Assembly: GCA_949752745.1 (NCBI GenBank)
Contig: OX457029.1
Span: forward strand, 45,150,000 to 45,213,999
Source: Protula sp. h YS-2021
Lineage: Eukaryota > Annelida > Polychaeta > Sabellida > Serpulidae
Length of the DNA stretch: 64,000 nt
Direction: 5' to 3'
A model generated the notes under the pieces. It worked only from the letters and a program-made list of their open reading frames with translations, was not told the DNA's origin and made no database searches. This document shows positions 1 to 12,000 of this stretch, piece after piece; positions within the stretch are counted from its first letter, which is position 1, and the number at the start of each line of letters is the position of its first letter. Both the position numbers and the translations under genes were made by a program.

Positions 1-480
1 ATAAAAAAACTCCATAGGTTCATAACTTAATACCAGCTAAATATATTAGCAAACAACACAGCTTGAATACACCTTATAAGCCGAGTAGTATTTGCTTTTT
101 GTTGACTTAAGGTTTTATTGACTGATCAGGCATACGCTGTGTTATCTGTTTACGCAGTGAGAGCTCGCACAAAGCTGAGCAACTGTGGTGTTCTTTGCCT
201 GCGTTAAATGCTGCGCATTAACTTGCAGAAAATACACTCTTTTCACATGGCGTTTTAACAAAGAAAACGAAATCGAAGACGAAAGTAAAAAGTGACATGC
301 ACACGTTCAGATCAAGCTCTTCATAAGTCCCAAGTTTCATGGTCGTAGGGCCCATAGTGTCAGAGAAGAAGAAGACACTAAAAATCGGAAAAAGTGTCAA
401 GAAGAAAAAAAAAGAGGACGAACGGCTGCTCGCACAAATTCATATAACCCTTGCAAGCCAAAGGCTTGTCAAGTGTTAAA
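1..480. repeat. Inverted-repeat element, copy 1 (left end cut by window)
   Basis: This is the first of three copies of a dispersed element; the others are at 41223-41722 and 47824-48430. The copies share a long central segment, best matched around positions 120-400 here. They end at the same motif, CTTGTCAAGTGTTAAA, which is the inverse complement of the left end seen in the two complete copies. A small hairpin of AAGCC and GGCTT arms sits just before the right end. The left terminus lies outside the window. The copy sits in an intron or upstream region of the INPP5F-like gene. It is most simply a non-autonomous DNA transposon (MITE-like); the superfamily is not recognised. Confidence 0.7.
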
Positions 481-1006
481 AATATTGAAAAAAGTGCCCA
501 ACTTTCGTGACGGCCTTCTACCAGTGTGTAAACAAACGGAATTCTCACTTAGAGCATGTACTCAAGTAAACAGATTATGAATATTGACAGTAATCGCCTC
601 AAACAAACAAGGCATGCGTGTTACCACTAGAAGTACATCACCATTTTGGAGGGCTGCGGCTTATAGTCCGGGGATTACGGTACTTAAATTTAAGGGGAGA
701 TGTCAAAGTTCGTATTTCGCATTATCCGTCGTAAAATACACTGAATACTTATTACAAAGTAATCGAATTTCGAATTCGTGTTCGAATTAATCGAATGTAA
801 ACACCTATTTAATATGGTAGAAAAAATGCACTTAAGTGCGTTCGAATTAAACGTGATGAACTGTATTTTTTGTAATATTGTTATTGAAGTCTATCGATTG
901 TTTGAAACACAAAAATAAAAATGGAATGTTTTTTTAAATTTTGACTTTTTGACATATGTTTTTGTCTTGAATCACACATGTAGAATAGAACTTTTTTTCT
1001 TTGTAG

Positions 1007-1051
1007 AAGGAATTAAAAGAAAAAGAACGATTTGAAAGGAAAATAACTGAG
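1007..1051 (+). CDS. INPP5F: INPP5F-like exon a (45-nt microexon)
   Basis: The exon is bounded by a T-rich tract plus TTGTAG and by a GTCAGC donor. It encodes exactly 15 codons, a charged stretch (KELKEKERFERKITE) matching the Lys/Glu-rich linker that precedes the KMF segment of INPP5F. It begins and ends in phase 0, so skipping it would keep the frame. Confidence 0.75.
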
Positions 1052-3655
1052 GTCAGCAATCTCTCTTGTAATTAAGCGGTGATTTCATAGTTTTCAGATT
1101 TTTAAGAGTTAATATTTATGAAACATTCAAAACGAATAAAAGAAAACAAGTGCCGTTAAAAGTCACGCACATCTGTAATTTGACTAGTTGCAAGCTGTGG
1201 GCCTTAAGCCAATGTTCTTTAGATACTTTTATTTTATGCTGTTGGCTATCGAAAAAAGATTCACTTGAATTTTTTTAGTTTCAGACCAAGGCAGTGAGTC
1301 TTTTTGCCTCGCATTCTATTTAAATAGGATCGTTTCTTGGGCTGTGAGATACCGGGTTCATGTTCCTGGACATTCTGTTGGAGTGCTATGGTTGACGTGT
1401 GATGTGCTGTGTTTGTGTTCTTACAGGAAGTACTAAAGATGTTTCAGGAGACTGGTTCATTCTTTTACTGTCCAAATGGTGACATCACCAATTGCATACA
1501 GCGTCAGCACTGCCATGACAACGACAATGTCAACAACTCCAGTAGCCATGACAGCCGCAATGCAAACAACGTCAGTAGCTATGACAACAGTGATATAAAA
1601 GACTCGAGAAACCGTGACGCACCTTGGAAGCACGCAAATGACACTTTTTTCTGGAACAAGCACATGCTTCAAGATCTCATTGATTCTCAGGTTATTTTGT
1701 TTGAGAACGAGAGAGGGAGGGGCGTGGCGAGGGCGGGAGGGGATGGGGGGGGGGGTGGCAGGGGGAGGTTTGTAGTGGGTGAAGGAGAGATGCTTATTTT
1801 CTCTCCGTGTTTTTAGGCCCTCTTGTAATTACTAAAAAAACAAGTCAGTTGTGTTTAATAAAATCTAAGTTAAAATACCTACCCCAACCTCTGGAGTGAA
1901 AAGGATAACGAAATATTATAGGCACTCTATGAGGCGCATTTACCACCCCCTGAAAGTAAACGGCGAGTTCATTTGTGTGTTATTCTACCTTATTAGATCA
2001 GATCGTAAAGAGATTTGCCTCATGTATATCGTTGTAAATGAAGGTTAAGTCGAATTCACGGCTTAGGGCAGACTCTATAATTATTTTTATCAACGGTACT
2101 CAGACAAAAAAAAAACATGGAATTAAAAGAGTTACAAAATAATACTAGGTACGATATTTTAATGTAGGATTTAGTATTTTTGTAATGAAAAACTGGTGAA
2201 AATTTGCAAAATACCATGTATTAATATGGTCTTCATATAAAGTGGTGACGTGTTTCTGTTGTTTGTAATTTAGGACCCTCTGGCCGACGTGTGGATCGTG
2301 CCCATCATACAGGGCTACGTGCACATCCAGATGTGCCGGCTGACGTTCGAGGACCAGTACAGCAATCTGCACGACGTGCGCGCAGATAGTCCCGCCTACC
2401 AGGCCATTGAATACAAGCTCTGCCTCGTCTCCAGGCGCAGCCGCTACCGAGCGGGTAAAAAAAAAATAAGGAAAATCAGCCCGTGGTCACGTGATGCGCG
2501 CTGCTTTGTGACGTCACAATGTGTGTTGCCTTTCCTCGTGCCGCGTCTGCTTTACTTGTGCATACAAACGTTTAACAATATTTAAGTTATTATTCTTGCC
2601 AAACTAAATGTCGGAAAAATGTTTTTTGCATTTTCCAGAACGTTTTAATGCTTTAGTGCTTAATGCAGTAACTTCAGGATTGTTTATATAAAGATAAACA
2701 GAAATGTCGTGGATGATTAATACTGATTATAAAAAGAATAACTGGGATTGATGGATAGGCATTGACCAGCTTGCTACTGCTTAATGTTTTCTCCCAGCAT
2801 ATTGAATATTTAGACTGCTGCAGAATTGTAGATCCAGTTGTGTAGTGACATAGTGAGGAATAAGTGCACTGGGCACTCTAGTTTTAATGTGCAAACACTA
2901 GTCTCACTGCCAGTCCTATAAATGATAGCCATACCTGACCCCCCAACCCCACCCCCCTCATCCGCACAACTTAAGAAACCCTGAGCAGGCGTTTTAGATT
3001 TGGGCAGTGAACGGGAACTGCGGCTGTCACCCCCCTTTAACCACCCCCCCCCCCCCCGTTTCTATAAGGCTTATTGAACTAGATCATAACTACATCTTGG
3101 CTTCTTGATGTTCAGGAACTCGGTATAAAAGACGTGGCGTGGACGAAGAAGGGAAGTGTGCAAATTTTGTTGAAACTGAGCAGGTTGATTTTAGACATTA
3201 CTTAATAAATAATCAGAAATCCTGTTATTGTTAGTTTGTAAACGTTGCTGTCAAAAAAATTAAAGCGAAAGAAGCAAACGTTGTTGTGAAAATTTATATT
3301 GTACTGTATTTTTTTTTATAAATTAAAAAAAATATTTTATTGCCTGTAATAGAAAACGGTTTTAAGTCAAACGTGTTTGTTGTAATTGAAAAAAAAAATC
3401 TTTTTATTTTTGTAATTTAAATCTGGAAAAGAATGCCAATAGTTGTAAGGTTTCAGAGCAATGCCGCGACATTGCAGCAGCGGCTAGCTGCTTTTTCGCA
3501 CCATGACACGATATTTGGCAAGGATGTGGAGTTTTGCTTCCAGATCCTGGAGTTCTCCAACCACGTGGTGTCGTTCGTGCAGACGCGGGGAAGCGTGCCG
3601 CTCTACTGGAGTCAGACCGGCATCAAGTACAAGCCGCCTCCACGCATCGAGAAAG
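1007..3655 (+). CDS. INPP5F: INPP5F/SAC2-like phosphoinositide phosphatase, partial (five internal exons)
   Basis: Five consecutive exons join in frame: 1007-1051, 1427-1690, 2274-2454, 3116-3183 and 3544-3655. Together they encode about 223 residues from the N-terminal and middle Sac domain. Diagnostic stretches are FFWNKHMLQDL, VWIVPIIQGY, VSRRSRYRAG, YKRRGVDEEGKCANFVETEQ and VSFVQTRGSVPLYWSQ. They fit INPP5F (Sac2) better than SACM1L, synaptojanin or FIG4, notably in the FFWNK..QDL and RYKRRGVD segments. Family members remove the 4-phosphate of PI4P on early endosomes. The catalytic Cys-x5-Arg motif and the C-terminal region are not in the visible exons, and the first exons lie left of the window. 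A low-complexity Asn/Ser/Asp/His stretch of about 40 residues (about 1510-1620) appears to be an insertion relative to vertebrate proteins. The next exon after 3655 was looked for by eye and not found, so the gene may have a very long intron or be truncated here. Confidence 0.88.
1427..1690 (+). CDS. INPP5F: INPP5F-like exon b
   Basis: The acceptor is TTCTTACAG and the donor GTTATT. The 264 nt (88 codons) are phase 0 at both ends. The exon runs from EVLKMFQETGSFFY through ITNCIQRQ, a polar low-complexity insert, and DTFFWNKHMLQDL to IDSQ. The translation continues past the donor into Gly-rich intron sequence, which supports the splice call. Confidence 0.85.
2274..2454 (+). CDS. INPP5F: INPP5F-like exon c
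   Basis: The acceptor is GTAATTTAG and the donor GTAAAA; the exon enters in phase 0 and leaves in phase 1. It encodes DPLADVWIVPIIQGYVHIQ through LVSRRSRYRA. Base composition is clearly GC-richer than the flanks, as expected for coding sequence in this AT-rich setting. Confidence 0.88.
3116..3183 (+). CDS. INPP5F: INPP5F-like exon d
   Basis: A 68-nt exon after GATGTTCAG with donor GTTGAT. Joined to the phase-1 end of exon c it restores Gly and then reads TRYKRRGVDEEGKCANFVE followed by TEQ. This is one of the most conserved blocks of Sac phosphatases. Confidence 0.88.
3544..3655 (+). CDS. INPP5F: INPP5F-like exon e (last visible)
   Basis: The acceptor is TGCTTCCAG; the donor, at 3656, is GTCTGC inside GAGAAAGGTCTGC. 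The exon encodes ILEFSNHVVSFVQTRGSV and continues PLYWSQTGIKYKPPPRIEK, ending in phase 1. The reading frame runs on into a Pro-rich C-tract, which is intron. Confidence 0.87.
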
Positions 3656-4304
3656 GTCTGCTTTCATGTCGCCCACCCCCAACCCCACCCTCCCCCACCC
3701 CCCTCCTCCCCCGCGTACATGCGGTGACATTTTGTTTTCGTGCCTTCCATGCGTGTGTGTCTGTGGGGGGATTCATGACCTTGTTTCCAGGTTATCTCTC
3801 GTTAAGCTTGTTTTTGTCTTGGGACATTGGCTCAGCTGTATGTTTACAGGAACGACCGTGTATTGAACTGATGTTGTTGTATCTTGCTCACCATTCAGTG
3901 GCTCCATCAACGCTTTTACAGCGGTTATATGTTTGCGGTGGTGAGTCATTACAAGCAACAAAGAGCTATTTTCGGCTGACTGACGAGCAGAAAAGTACTT
4001 AAGCAATCTTTCCCGATTTTCCCGTGAAAACATATTGAATGTATAATAATACTGACAGTAAAATCTCTACAAACTGAGTGCATTAATTTGATACGGGTGC
4101 ATTATAAAGCTTCAGTACTCTGGTGTAGAGATAAAGTGTGTAAAATGCGAAGAAATCTGTACTGTGCAGAAGTTATAGGAATCATATCGTACGCTAACAA
4201 TCGTGATATAACGGCGTAAGAAAAACATAAGGTAGCACTTGCGTAATACATTACAGTTAAAATTGTAATACTGTTCACTTGCTGTCAGGCCACTCCTAGC
4301 GAAC
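3656..4304. other. Intron/intergenic gap between INPP5F-like exon e and the antisense receptor
   Basis: The gap starts with a C-rich tract just after the donor. At about 4058-4080 lies CAGTAAAATCTCTACAAACT, which resembles one terminus of a pogo/Tigger-type inverted-repeat element. No convincing exon of either neighbouring gene was seen. Confidence 0.5.
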
Positions 4305-4768
4305 TTAGACTGGCTTTGTCGATTTAATCTTGAATTTCGCTTTTAAAGAATATCGTGGACTTGTAAACAAGTATATTGAAGGGTTGACGATCGTTGTTAC
4401 ATAGCCGATGAGATTCACAGTCATATATCCTGTATAATTCAGATCACAGCCTTCACACACATTTAACACCATGAGAGTGATAACAAACGGCAGCCACAAC
4501 AGCATCTGGCAAAACAGGACAAATCCCAATAATTTCAAATCCTTGTAATCATTCCAAGTGAAGTCCGCCGTGGAGCTTGCCCCGCTGTCCGGTATCACTT
4601 TCGACCCGTACGGGGTATCGCTGTTGGTCGTTACATCAGAGTCGCGATGCAGCGGTTTGTCTGTTTCCGGTGGCGGGAGATGGGCGACGATGGCGCCATC
4701 TTGCGTCAGTGTTGTTCGTCTGCTTCGCAGGGGAAGTTGTGCTGACACCGCATCGTTCTCGTGGAACT
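4305..4768 (-). CDS. Receptor exon 2 (end of loop 3, TM6, TM7, tail)
   Basis: The acceptor CTATTTTTAG lies just above 4768. The first two exon bases complete a Glu codon with the last base of exon 1. The exon then encodes FHENDAVSAQLPLRS, a Pro/Asp-rich linker, TM6, the ECL3 Cys pair, TM7 and a 21-residue tail ending KSTKPV before TAA at 4305-4307. Confidence 0.87.
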
Positions 4769-7743
4769 CTAAAAATAGTGCAAAGATGACTTAACTAAAT
4801 AGGTCATGCTTTGGTCATGCTTATTCCGTCCCAACTTCCGGGAGAATAAATTGAGTAAAAGAGAACGATTTCTGGTGTTATGATATCAAGTACATTAATG
4901 AAGAAGAGCGTCAGAATGTATAATTTATAAAGATAAATAGTCCTGCGTAAAATCTTTCACAGGCAATAGCTCTCATGTGCGGAAGATTAAGGCTCAGTAG
5001 ATTGTGGTGAGTGCCGGATAACGTCGACGGTCAAAACGTTGACTTCCAAAAGTCGACGAATAAAACGCCGACGGCCAAAACGTTGACAAGTACAATGATG
5101 GGTAAAACATCGAATATCCTCTAATTCATTACTTTCATATTGTCCGTTCTTCAAATGAGGATATAAGAATTACCCGCTCAGTCTCTACCGGGATCACCTC
5201 CCCCCCCCCACCCCCCCCCCCCCTCCATTCCACCCGAAACGTTGTTCCAACGAGAAAATAAACACACGTTTTGTTGTGCCTGAGGTTTATTGTCAGCTAA
5301 GAATAAAAACGCGATCAAATGTCTGCTTGATCCTGAAACGAGACAGCGCGAGTAAACATTTCTAACTAATGTTGGTTGGAATAACGTAGACACATCTGTT
5401 AATTGAACTTGTGATGTGGTCAGATACAGTTATTAAGAAACACTCGCCGCCACAAAAATAAACAAGGTCAATAAAGTGGAACTTTCATTGACATGATTTT
5501 ACCCCCAGTCTTAATCTCAATAGTCTGAACAACAGATGAATCGAGACCGAGAAAACAAATTGCAACTTGAAAGACATCTTAAATAAATACTGTTTGCCGT
5601 GCTACGGAAGACATTGGAACGTGACGTCTGCCAGATACACTATCATTAGAATCTGCGCACCCAGATGCCAATTGTACTGTGAATAAACTTCACATGCCAG
5701 CATTGAGCTTCGTAAAACAGGGCGTCAGGATCGCATTAGGTAACAATTGACAACGCAAAAATGCATGACATGCTCCCGCCTCGGTGGGGAGGGGGGAGGG
5801 GTGTGTGGGGGGGGGGGGGGTAGTTTGCTAAGCGGACAGAGCAATTTCCAGCTACACTCGTGGAGGAGGGAGGAGGGGGAGCCGAGCAACCTTTTGAGAA
5901 TGAGTGGTGGGCGTTTTAAACCGTATTTACATCTGACGACGCTTTGACCGTCAGCGTCGGCGTGCTGTACAAGGATACCACGGAATTTGGTGCAATTTGT
6001 TCGTAGTTCGTAAAGAATGTATGTGACACCTAATCTGAGTTTAGCTTCGTGCAAGTCATAGTAAAAAATACCATTAACAAATTGAAAGAAGGACCAGATC
6101 CATTTTATGAGGTGCATGACCATAAACTGAAGGAGTAAATGAAAAACCTAACACGTACTGTAACTGCGAAAATGCTTCAGCAAACGGATGAGTGTTAATG
6201 GTTCTCTAGACTGGAGTAAGCGAGTTCATGAGTCACACATTACTGCGTGGGAAAGCTTTATACGTTGTATGAGGCTTACCAGCCGTCGGTTTTCTCAGCA
6301 TCAGCGCCGTAATAGTTCATGTGTATCTTGAAGTCTCCAGTATGAGGAGTTATAACGCTAAGAGCTGCAATATTTTGCTTAAGTGCATGTTTGTATTACC
6401 TGCCCCCCCCCCCCCCCCCAACTAAAAAAATTCACCAAGACATGGGAGGGAGAAGATAATGAAGCATTCAAGGACTTACCTGTTGTTACTTTGGGTGATT
6501 CTTGACCGCACACCTCACCTTCATGGAAATTTCCACATTTATTATCCCTTCCCTGCTTTTCGTCGCTTTCAGCCAATGTTTCCGGTCGTCCTTCCTCACT
6601 GCTGTTCGGTTTGACTTCCTGTGTACCTTCTCCTTTGCCAGATTCTTCATTTGTGTTTTTAATTGTGCCTGTGGTCGCGGATGTTTGTTCAGCGGAAGAC
6701 TGAGAAATGGCAAGCCCAAAATCATCGAGTTCCAGATCTTGATATATGAGCTTGGTATTTGGAAACGCTTCCAGGTCGAATTTATGGGAGATTGTTGGCA
6801 GTAATCCCTTCTTTCTGTCGGCCTTGGGGAGATTCCTCAGCAGTTGTTTGTACCTTGGCGTGTTGTGTATTGGAGTTGGTCGCCGTTCTTTGACGGGCGA
6901 ATTTTCCCATGATACCATCGGTGATGGAGTATCTCGCTGCCTTGACAATATTCTACGGTATGTCGGCTCCTGGACGGCATTCGGGCTGCGGCCAGATAAG
7001 CTCGTGTCACAGCGAGATAAGCGCGCTATCTCTAGACTTGTCGCGCTGAGGTTGCTGTCGGCCCTACAGCGCAGGAAGTCATGGCTGTTCTGAGCCACCA
7101 CTTCCGTTATTGGCTGTACGCTGAATTGCAATGTTTTACGAGCTTTTTGAAGCGCCAGAAAGTAAAATACTGTAGAAATAGTCATTGGGAGCCAATAGCA
7201 TGTACTGGAAGTATACAATGTGTAAAAGGTATCTTCCGTGTAAATATGGCATCGCCTGTAGCTGTTGTTGAGGCTTTTGCCCAAGTACCCGCCGAGCGAT
7301 ACCCCTAAAATTACCAGCCATAGCAACAAAACTAGTGATTTGCGATGACGAGAAATTTTCCATTGCTTTGAAGTAAATGCCACAAAGAGATAGCGATCTA
7401 GAATGATTGCTAATATAAATAAGCTGGTTGCGGTCCGGGCTATGACGTCAGAAGCCTGCCAAAAGTCGCATAGCTCTGCACCAAAGAGCCACCTCCAAGC
7501 ATACCAGTTATTTATAAACGAGAGAAAGGTGGAGACTGCGGCGCATGCGTAGTTGATGATAACCAAGTTGGCGAGGAATGTCGTACATATATCCCATTCC
7601 GCCCGCTGTCGCCGCAGCAGTATCCACAGTGTGAGGTTACACAACAAGGCACAGAGCAGTGTGGCCGCCTGGAAGACCGCCGCTGCTTGTGCTGCCGGCT
7701 CGTCGTTGAAGGTACCTCGGACTGCTCTTGGCGATTCTATCAT
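4305..7743 (-). CDS. Class A amine-type GPCR, muscarinic/histamine-H3-like, two exons
   Basis: Exons 7743-6480 and 4768-4305 join in frame (phase 1) to give 575 residues; an in-frame TGA lies four codons upstream of the ATG. Seven membrane segments lie near 20-44, 52-78, 90-118, 136-157, 177-199, 498-523 and 536-557. Cys92 and Cys165 can form the usual TM3-ECL2 disulfide. Asp99 is the amine-binding Asp 3.32. DRY is at 116-118, the WLP of TM6 at 513-515, a Cys-x2-Cys in ECL3 at 526/529, and NPSIY at 550-554. TM3 and TM5 align without gaps to muscarinic receptors (WLPMTISTVFY in TM5). The muscarinic TM6 Asn and TM3 Tyr of the ligand pocket are absent, so the ligand is open. Cytoplasmic loop 3 is very long (about 295 residues) and the tail short. 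The usual Asp 2.50 is Asn64. Confidence 0.88.
4769..6479. other. Intron of the muscarinic-like receptor gene
   Basis: The 1711-bp intron on the minus strand holds three long C or G tracts (about 5202-5225, 5785-5820 and 6404-6420). It also has a small cluster at 5020-5090 that repeats AAAACGTTGAC and GTCGACG motifs. No further exon was recognised. Confidence 0.6.
6480..7743 (-). CDS. Receptor exon 1 (TM1-TM5 and most of loop 3)
   Basis: The exon runs from the ATG at 7743 to a consensus donor GTAAGTCC beginning at 6479, giving 421 codons plus one base. Reading past the donor gives a short tail ending in a poly-Gly run encoded by a C-tract, which is clearly intron. Loop 3 is rich in Ser, Thr and Glu and carries dibasic and phosphorylation-like patches. 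Confidence 0.88.
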
Positions 7744-8971
7744 CTTGCCTTTTCATTGCAATCTTGTCGTGAAACAAACACTTGAAATCTTGTGTCATTG
7801 GATTTTTCGCTAATCAAAGCTAGATTGTGCCCTTTAACTGCATGTGTCTTTCACGCCATAATTAGTTGGAAACAGTAGTATGGATTCAATTCCATGAACG
7901 TTCACAGTAAAACAGTGCGTTTTAGTTTTTTTTTTCATTTGCTTATTTAATGAACAGCCTGGCTTCTCCAGATAACGTCAAATCAATGTGTTGAGGTACA
8001 AAGACTAGAAAGTTACTGATTTCGGGTATTGCTAAACTTATTTGTGGCAGCTTTGAAACAATGGAGCGATAAACACAATCCAGACAGAGTCACTGATTGG
8101 AGTCTTCACACAACGGGTTAAGAGTACATAATGCTTGACTCGTGTCCTCTCAGCGGGCCTTCCGAATTTGCAGCTTTATTATTTTACGTCAAAAAATCGT
8201 TGTTATAGAACAGGTGACCTCTGAGAGATCTGTTTTATATAAACACACAGCGGATGGATATTTTATAAAGTAGTCCCTCACTTTATGAGCACTATTTTCG
8301 CCGAATCCTCTACGGAATGAAGAGGTGTTATGTGCAACAGACCGAATCGCCGTAGAGGTTGGCTGTTTGACAACAACTTGCCAAAAATAGTTTTTTTTAT
8401 TATCACTTCATTCCATTGGACATTACATCACAAAGGTGGCAACACATTTAAATCAAAGATAATGAAACATTTATTTTTTGCCAAAAAATAGTTCTGACTT
8501 GAACAAAATTGTGGCCTCTCCCTTTTGGAATATTATTCAGTAAGGTCTATTATAATCATATTTAAAATAGAGATATTTCAATTTCATGTTCTATCGTTAA
8601 GGGATTGTTTGAAATGATTGGATGTAACTAATTACATCAAGTTATCAAATTGTATCAGTATGAAGTTATCCGAGATAGTTTTGATATAACGTGAACTGTA
8701 TTATGATACTTCATATAATCCGAATTTCGAATTAAGCGAACTCAAATTAAACGTGGTCTACTGTACATGTCACTATTAAAGGATTGTTATCACCACTAAA
8801 AATGTTATCACCTCTAAAATTATTACTGCTAAAACTGTTATCACTATTGAAAGTTATCATTCATAAAATGATATACAGTAAATCTACAAAAATGTTGTCA
8901 CTGCTAAAATTGTTATCGGAACTAAAAGTAAATGTTATAAGATGTTTCAGGACTATAATAATAATGGTAGC
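7744..8971. other. Upstream region of the receptor; degenerate repeats
   Basis: No gene was recognised. The sequence ending at about 8764 (ATTAAACGTGGTCTACTGTA) is the inverse of a pogo/Tigger-like terminus. A related end occurs near 838-868 (ATTAAACGTGATGAACTGTA). From about 8765 to 8940 the motif ATGTTATCACCACTAAAA and variants repeat loosely about every 20-30 bp. Confidence 0.4.

Positions 8972-9025
<54 letters not shown>
8972..9025. repeat. (TAA)n microsatellite
   Basis: About 17 uninterrupted ATA/TAA triplets. Open frames across it encode only poly-Ile or poly-Tyr and are not genes. Confidence 0.95.
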
Positions 9026-12000
9026 TGAAAAAGAGACGTTGTTTAAAAAATAGGGTATTGCTGATGGGATAGGCTGAGTTGATCATAATTTTTCTGTTTT
9101 TCAATTTATTATTGTTTTATCTCACCACAGAAAGACTCAGACAGTATCGTCGGCATATGTTTTCTACGGTGCTCGTAGATTTGTAGTAGATTCCGAATAA
9201 AAGGAGCAGCATGAAGTAAAGAGTGACGCTTATTTACAGGCTGATTATGTGGCGCGTTGCGTGATATATAGCCGTATTAAAATAACACACTAACAAAGGG
9301 GCAGTTTCTCATAACTGTGATGTGTTTATGACAGCCTCTGCTGTTACTCACAGCTGGGCACGCGTATTTCCTCGTGTCAGTCCGTTCATTTTTTATCACA
9401 CGTTGGTATGTTATTTTTTTTTTATTAGAATGATTTTATAGGAGTGCCCCAAAGACCTGAATTTGGTTATTGCGTGAAATACAGTGCTTGCAGATCCTCT
9501 TTGTTTAGACTTGGCAAGGCGTTGTAGGATGACGTCAGAATCGAGACCCGCGCAGGCAGCGCCTTTCTGGGAGTCTGTCTGCCGTATGTTTTACTATGCT
9601 TTTTTTTGCCTGCATGTTCTACGGTGAATTGGGGAGATTATTGGCTTTCTTTAAGCTCTTCCATCCACCCTCTTTTGAGTATATTTTTTCTTGTGCGTTT
9701 AGTACATATTGAAGTTGTTCGAAACTGATTTTCCGGGGGGGGGGGGGGTGGAGGAGGGGGTAAAGGAGGGGGGGGGGGGCAGTATTTTTGGTGACTCATT
9801 AGGTCATTTATTTAATAATAAAAAGAACAGGTGACTAACTAATAACAATGTTTGCTGCTTTGAATTATTCTGCATACACACAGAACTCAGGAAAAAATTC
9901 AAGAATCGTAGATTCTTTTATTTGAAAACAAAAATAATTATTATAACATAACAGCAAACGGATGTTGGCGAACTATTCCGGGTTTGATGATGTCGTGGGC
10001 ACTACTACCAAGTTAAACACTTCAATGGAAAACATCGCCCCAGTTCAATAAAGAGGGTTTGTGGGCGTCGAATGAAGTAAAGAAAAACAACAGATTTCTT
10101 CGAAAACCAACCAATTCTTCGAGTTCCTTTGGCTCAAGGATAAAAAGGTATAAATTCTTCGGGTGTTTAAAGAAAAGCCACAGACAGTTGAAGTCTTCAC
10201 TAAAGTGTTATGATGCCTCATGTAGACATGAAAATATGGTCCACAGTCAAGGCTCAGTTTTGTTCAAAGAACGATAATGTGCCATTGCCCTTTGTTGAAA
10301 GACATCCGCAAGTCAGTTCCATGTTTTGAAAATGAAAAACAGGGTTTTTAATACAGGAGTATCCTCTGAGGATGAAAACTTAGTGAGACGTCTCTACTAG
10401 GATATCAAATACAAATGGCAGTTGTGTAATATAACATTTGTGGCTGGCGATATTCTGAGCCAAAAATTGAAAGGGTAAAAAGACACATTGATTATTAGTT
10501 TTGCAGTCTTACTTTGCCAAAAGCATTTGAGCTAATGAACTGAGTTGTTCTTTGTTAGCAAAACCCCGTGGAAGTATTGCAGTGCAAGTTCTCTTCCTAT
10601 CGAAACCACTCGTCAAGAGCCTCTCTGAATCACCCTTAAATTTGTTATTGCGAAGAAGCTGAAATTATATTTGCTATAAATTGTCGGTGTTTGATGTTTC
10701 TTTACAGAAATTTCAGTATTCTTCTATTTTTTTTAAACGAACATAGATTTATAGTCTGAGAAGCGTTTTTTCTTTGTGTTTCTTTGGTAGATTAGGAAGC
10801 TAAATTGCCGTAACGCAGGTTGAGTGCCTTTGACGTAGTGATGTAAAGCCTGCGTTGATTTGTTTTTGTCCCACTCCGTGTGAAGTGAAAAAAAAACGTC
10901 GTATTGATCTGGTGGCTGTTCTTCTGTGCGTTTGTGCGCGTGGTCGTAAAAAACTTTGGTTTCTTTTCCTTGTTCAGTTTAATAAGCAAAGATTCGTTGA
11001 ATCATTGTTTGTTACAGCTGTGGTTTTCACCACGCGCCCCACTTGTTATTTGTTGTTTTGTTGGACTTAAAACTTTGAAGACGGACTGCAGGGGGGAAAC
11101 GCTTAGAACTTGTACTTGGTCATTTCCTCAGTTATCACGAGGTTAAAACAAGTAAATGGGTAAACAATTACAATAATGTTTATCATTACCTCGTGAGACT
11201 GCGGTTTGAGCTGGTCGCAAAGTCCCTGGACGGTCTTGGTTTCTTTTTATTTCCTTGTCGCTTACTCTTCATTAAAGTCTTTTGAAGTTGTAAATCACTA
11301 AAATATTATGCGAACTTTTTTCTTGTTTGACATTTTCTTGCAATTGATTGAGCCATTCAGATGGTGAAATGACAGCAGAAGCAGCGGAAGAACTCGCGTT
11401 GCGCATCTAATGCTGGAAGGGCAAAGTTGGTCTTATGAATGGTACGCAGCTTACAAAAATAAAACTGGAGTAACTTTTTTAAACAAGTGAATCGATGTTT
11501 AAAAAAAAGAGGTGGGACAAAAACAGTTTATTCCTTTTGTGGAGTTCGTTTTATGAACGAAAATTAGCGAGCATTGTAATTGTAGTGAAAGCGAACATGA
11601 TTTTCGCATTTCATGCCGCTTGAGCTAATAGCTGTTCTGGCTGAAAAAAAAACAGTGATTGCAGTGAGTGGAAGAAATATTTTTCCGCAGCTTCCGGTGT
11701 GTTTTACCCGCGCGTGGACTATTTCAAGGGACGCGAACAACAACGACGGTGATTTGGAGAGGGTTAGCTGCACGGGAATGGTCATGTCATTTATTTCGTG
11801 ATGGTCCATGCACCTGCAAAGAAAAATAGAGTTTTTGCAGTGCATATGACGAGAACATACGCACACCCTTAGTTTCCGCACTTCTGGTATCGAACGCACG
11901 CTTCGCACCACTGAAAGTGTGCACTTTACATCGCAATAATAATGTAACTGACTTAAAACAACGAAGGGGATTGCAAAAAAATGTCTGATTTGTAACAGGT

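Noticed and set aside
3881..3941. Possible 20-nt exon ending in a perfect GTGAGT donor after INPP5F exon e
   Set aside because: The encoded residues do not resemble the expected Sac-domain continuation.
6502..7308. Several + strand open frames opposite the muscarinic-like receptor
   Set aside because: Antisense shadows of the receptor exon.
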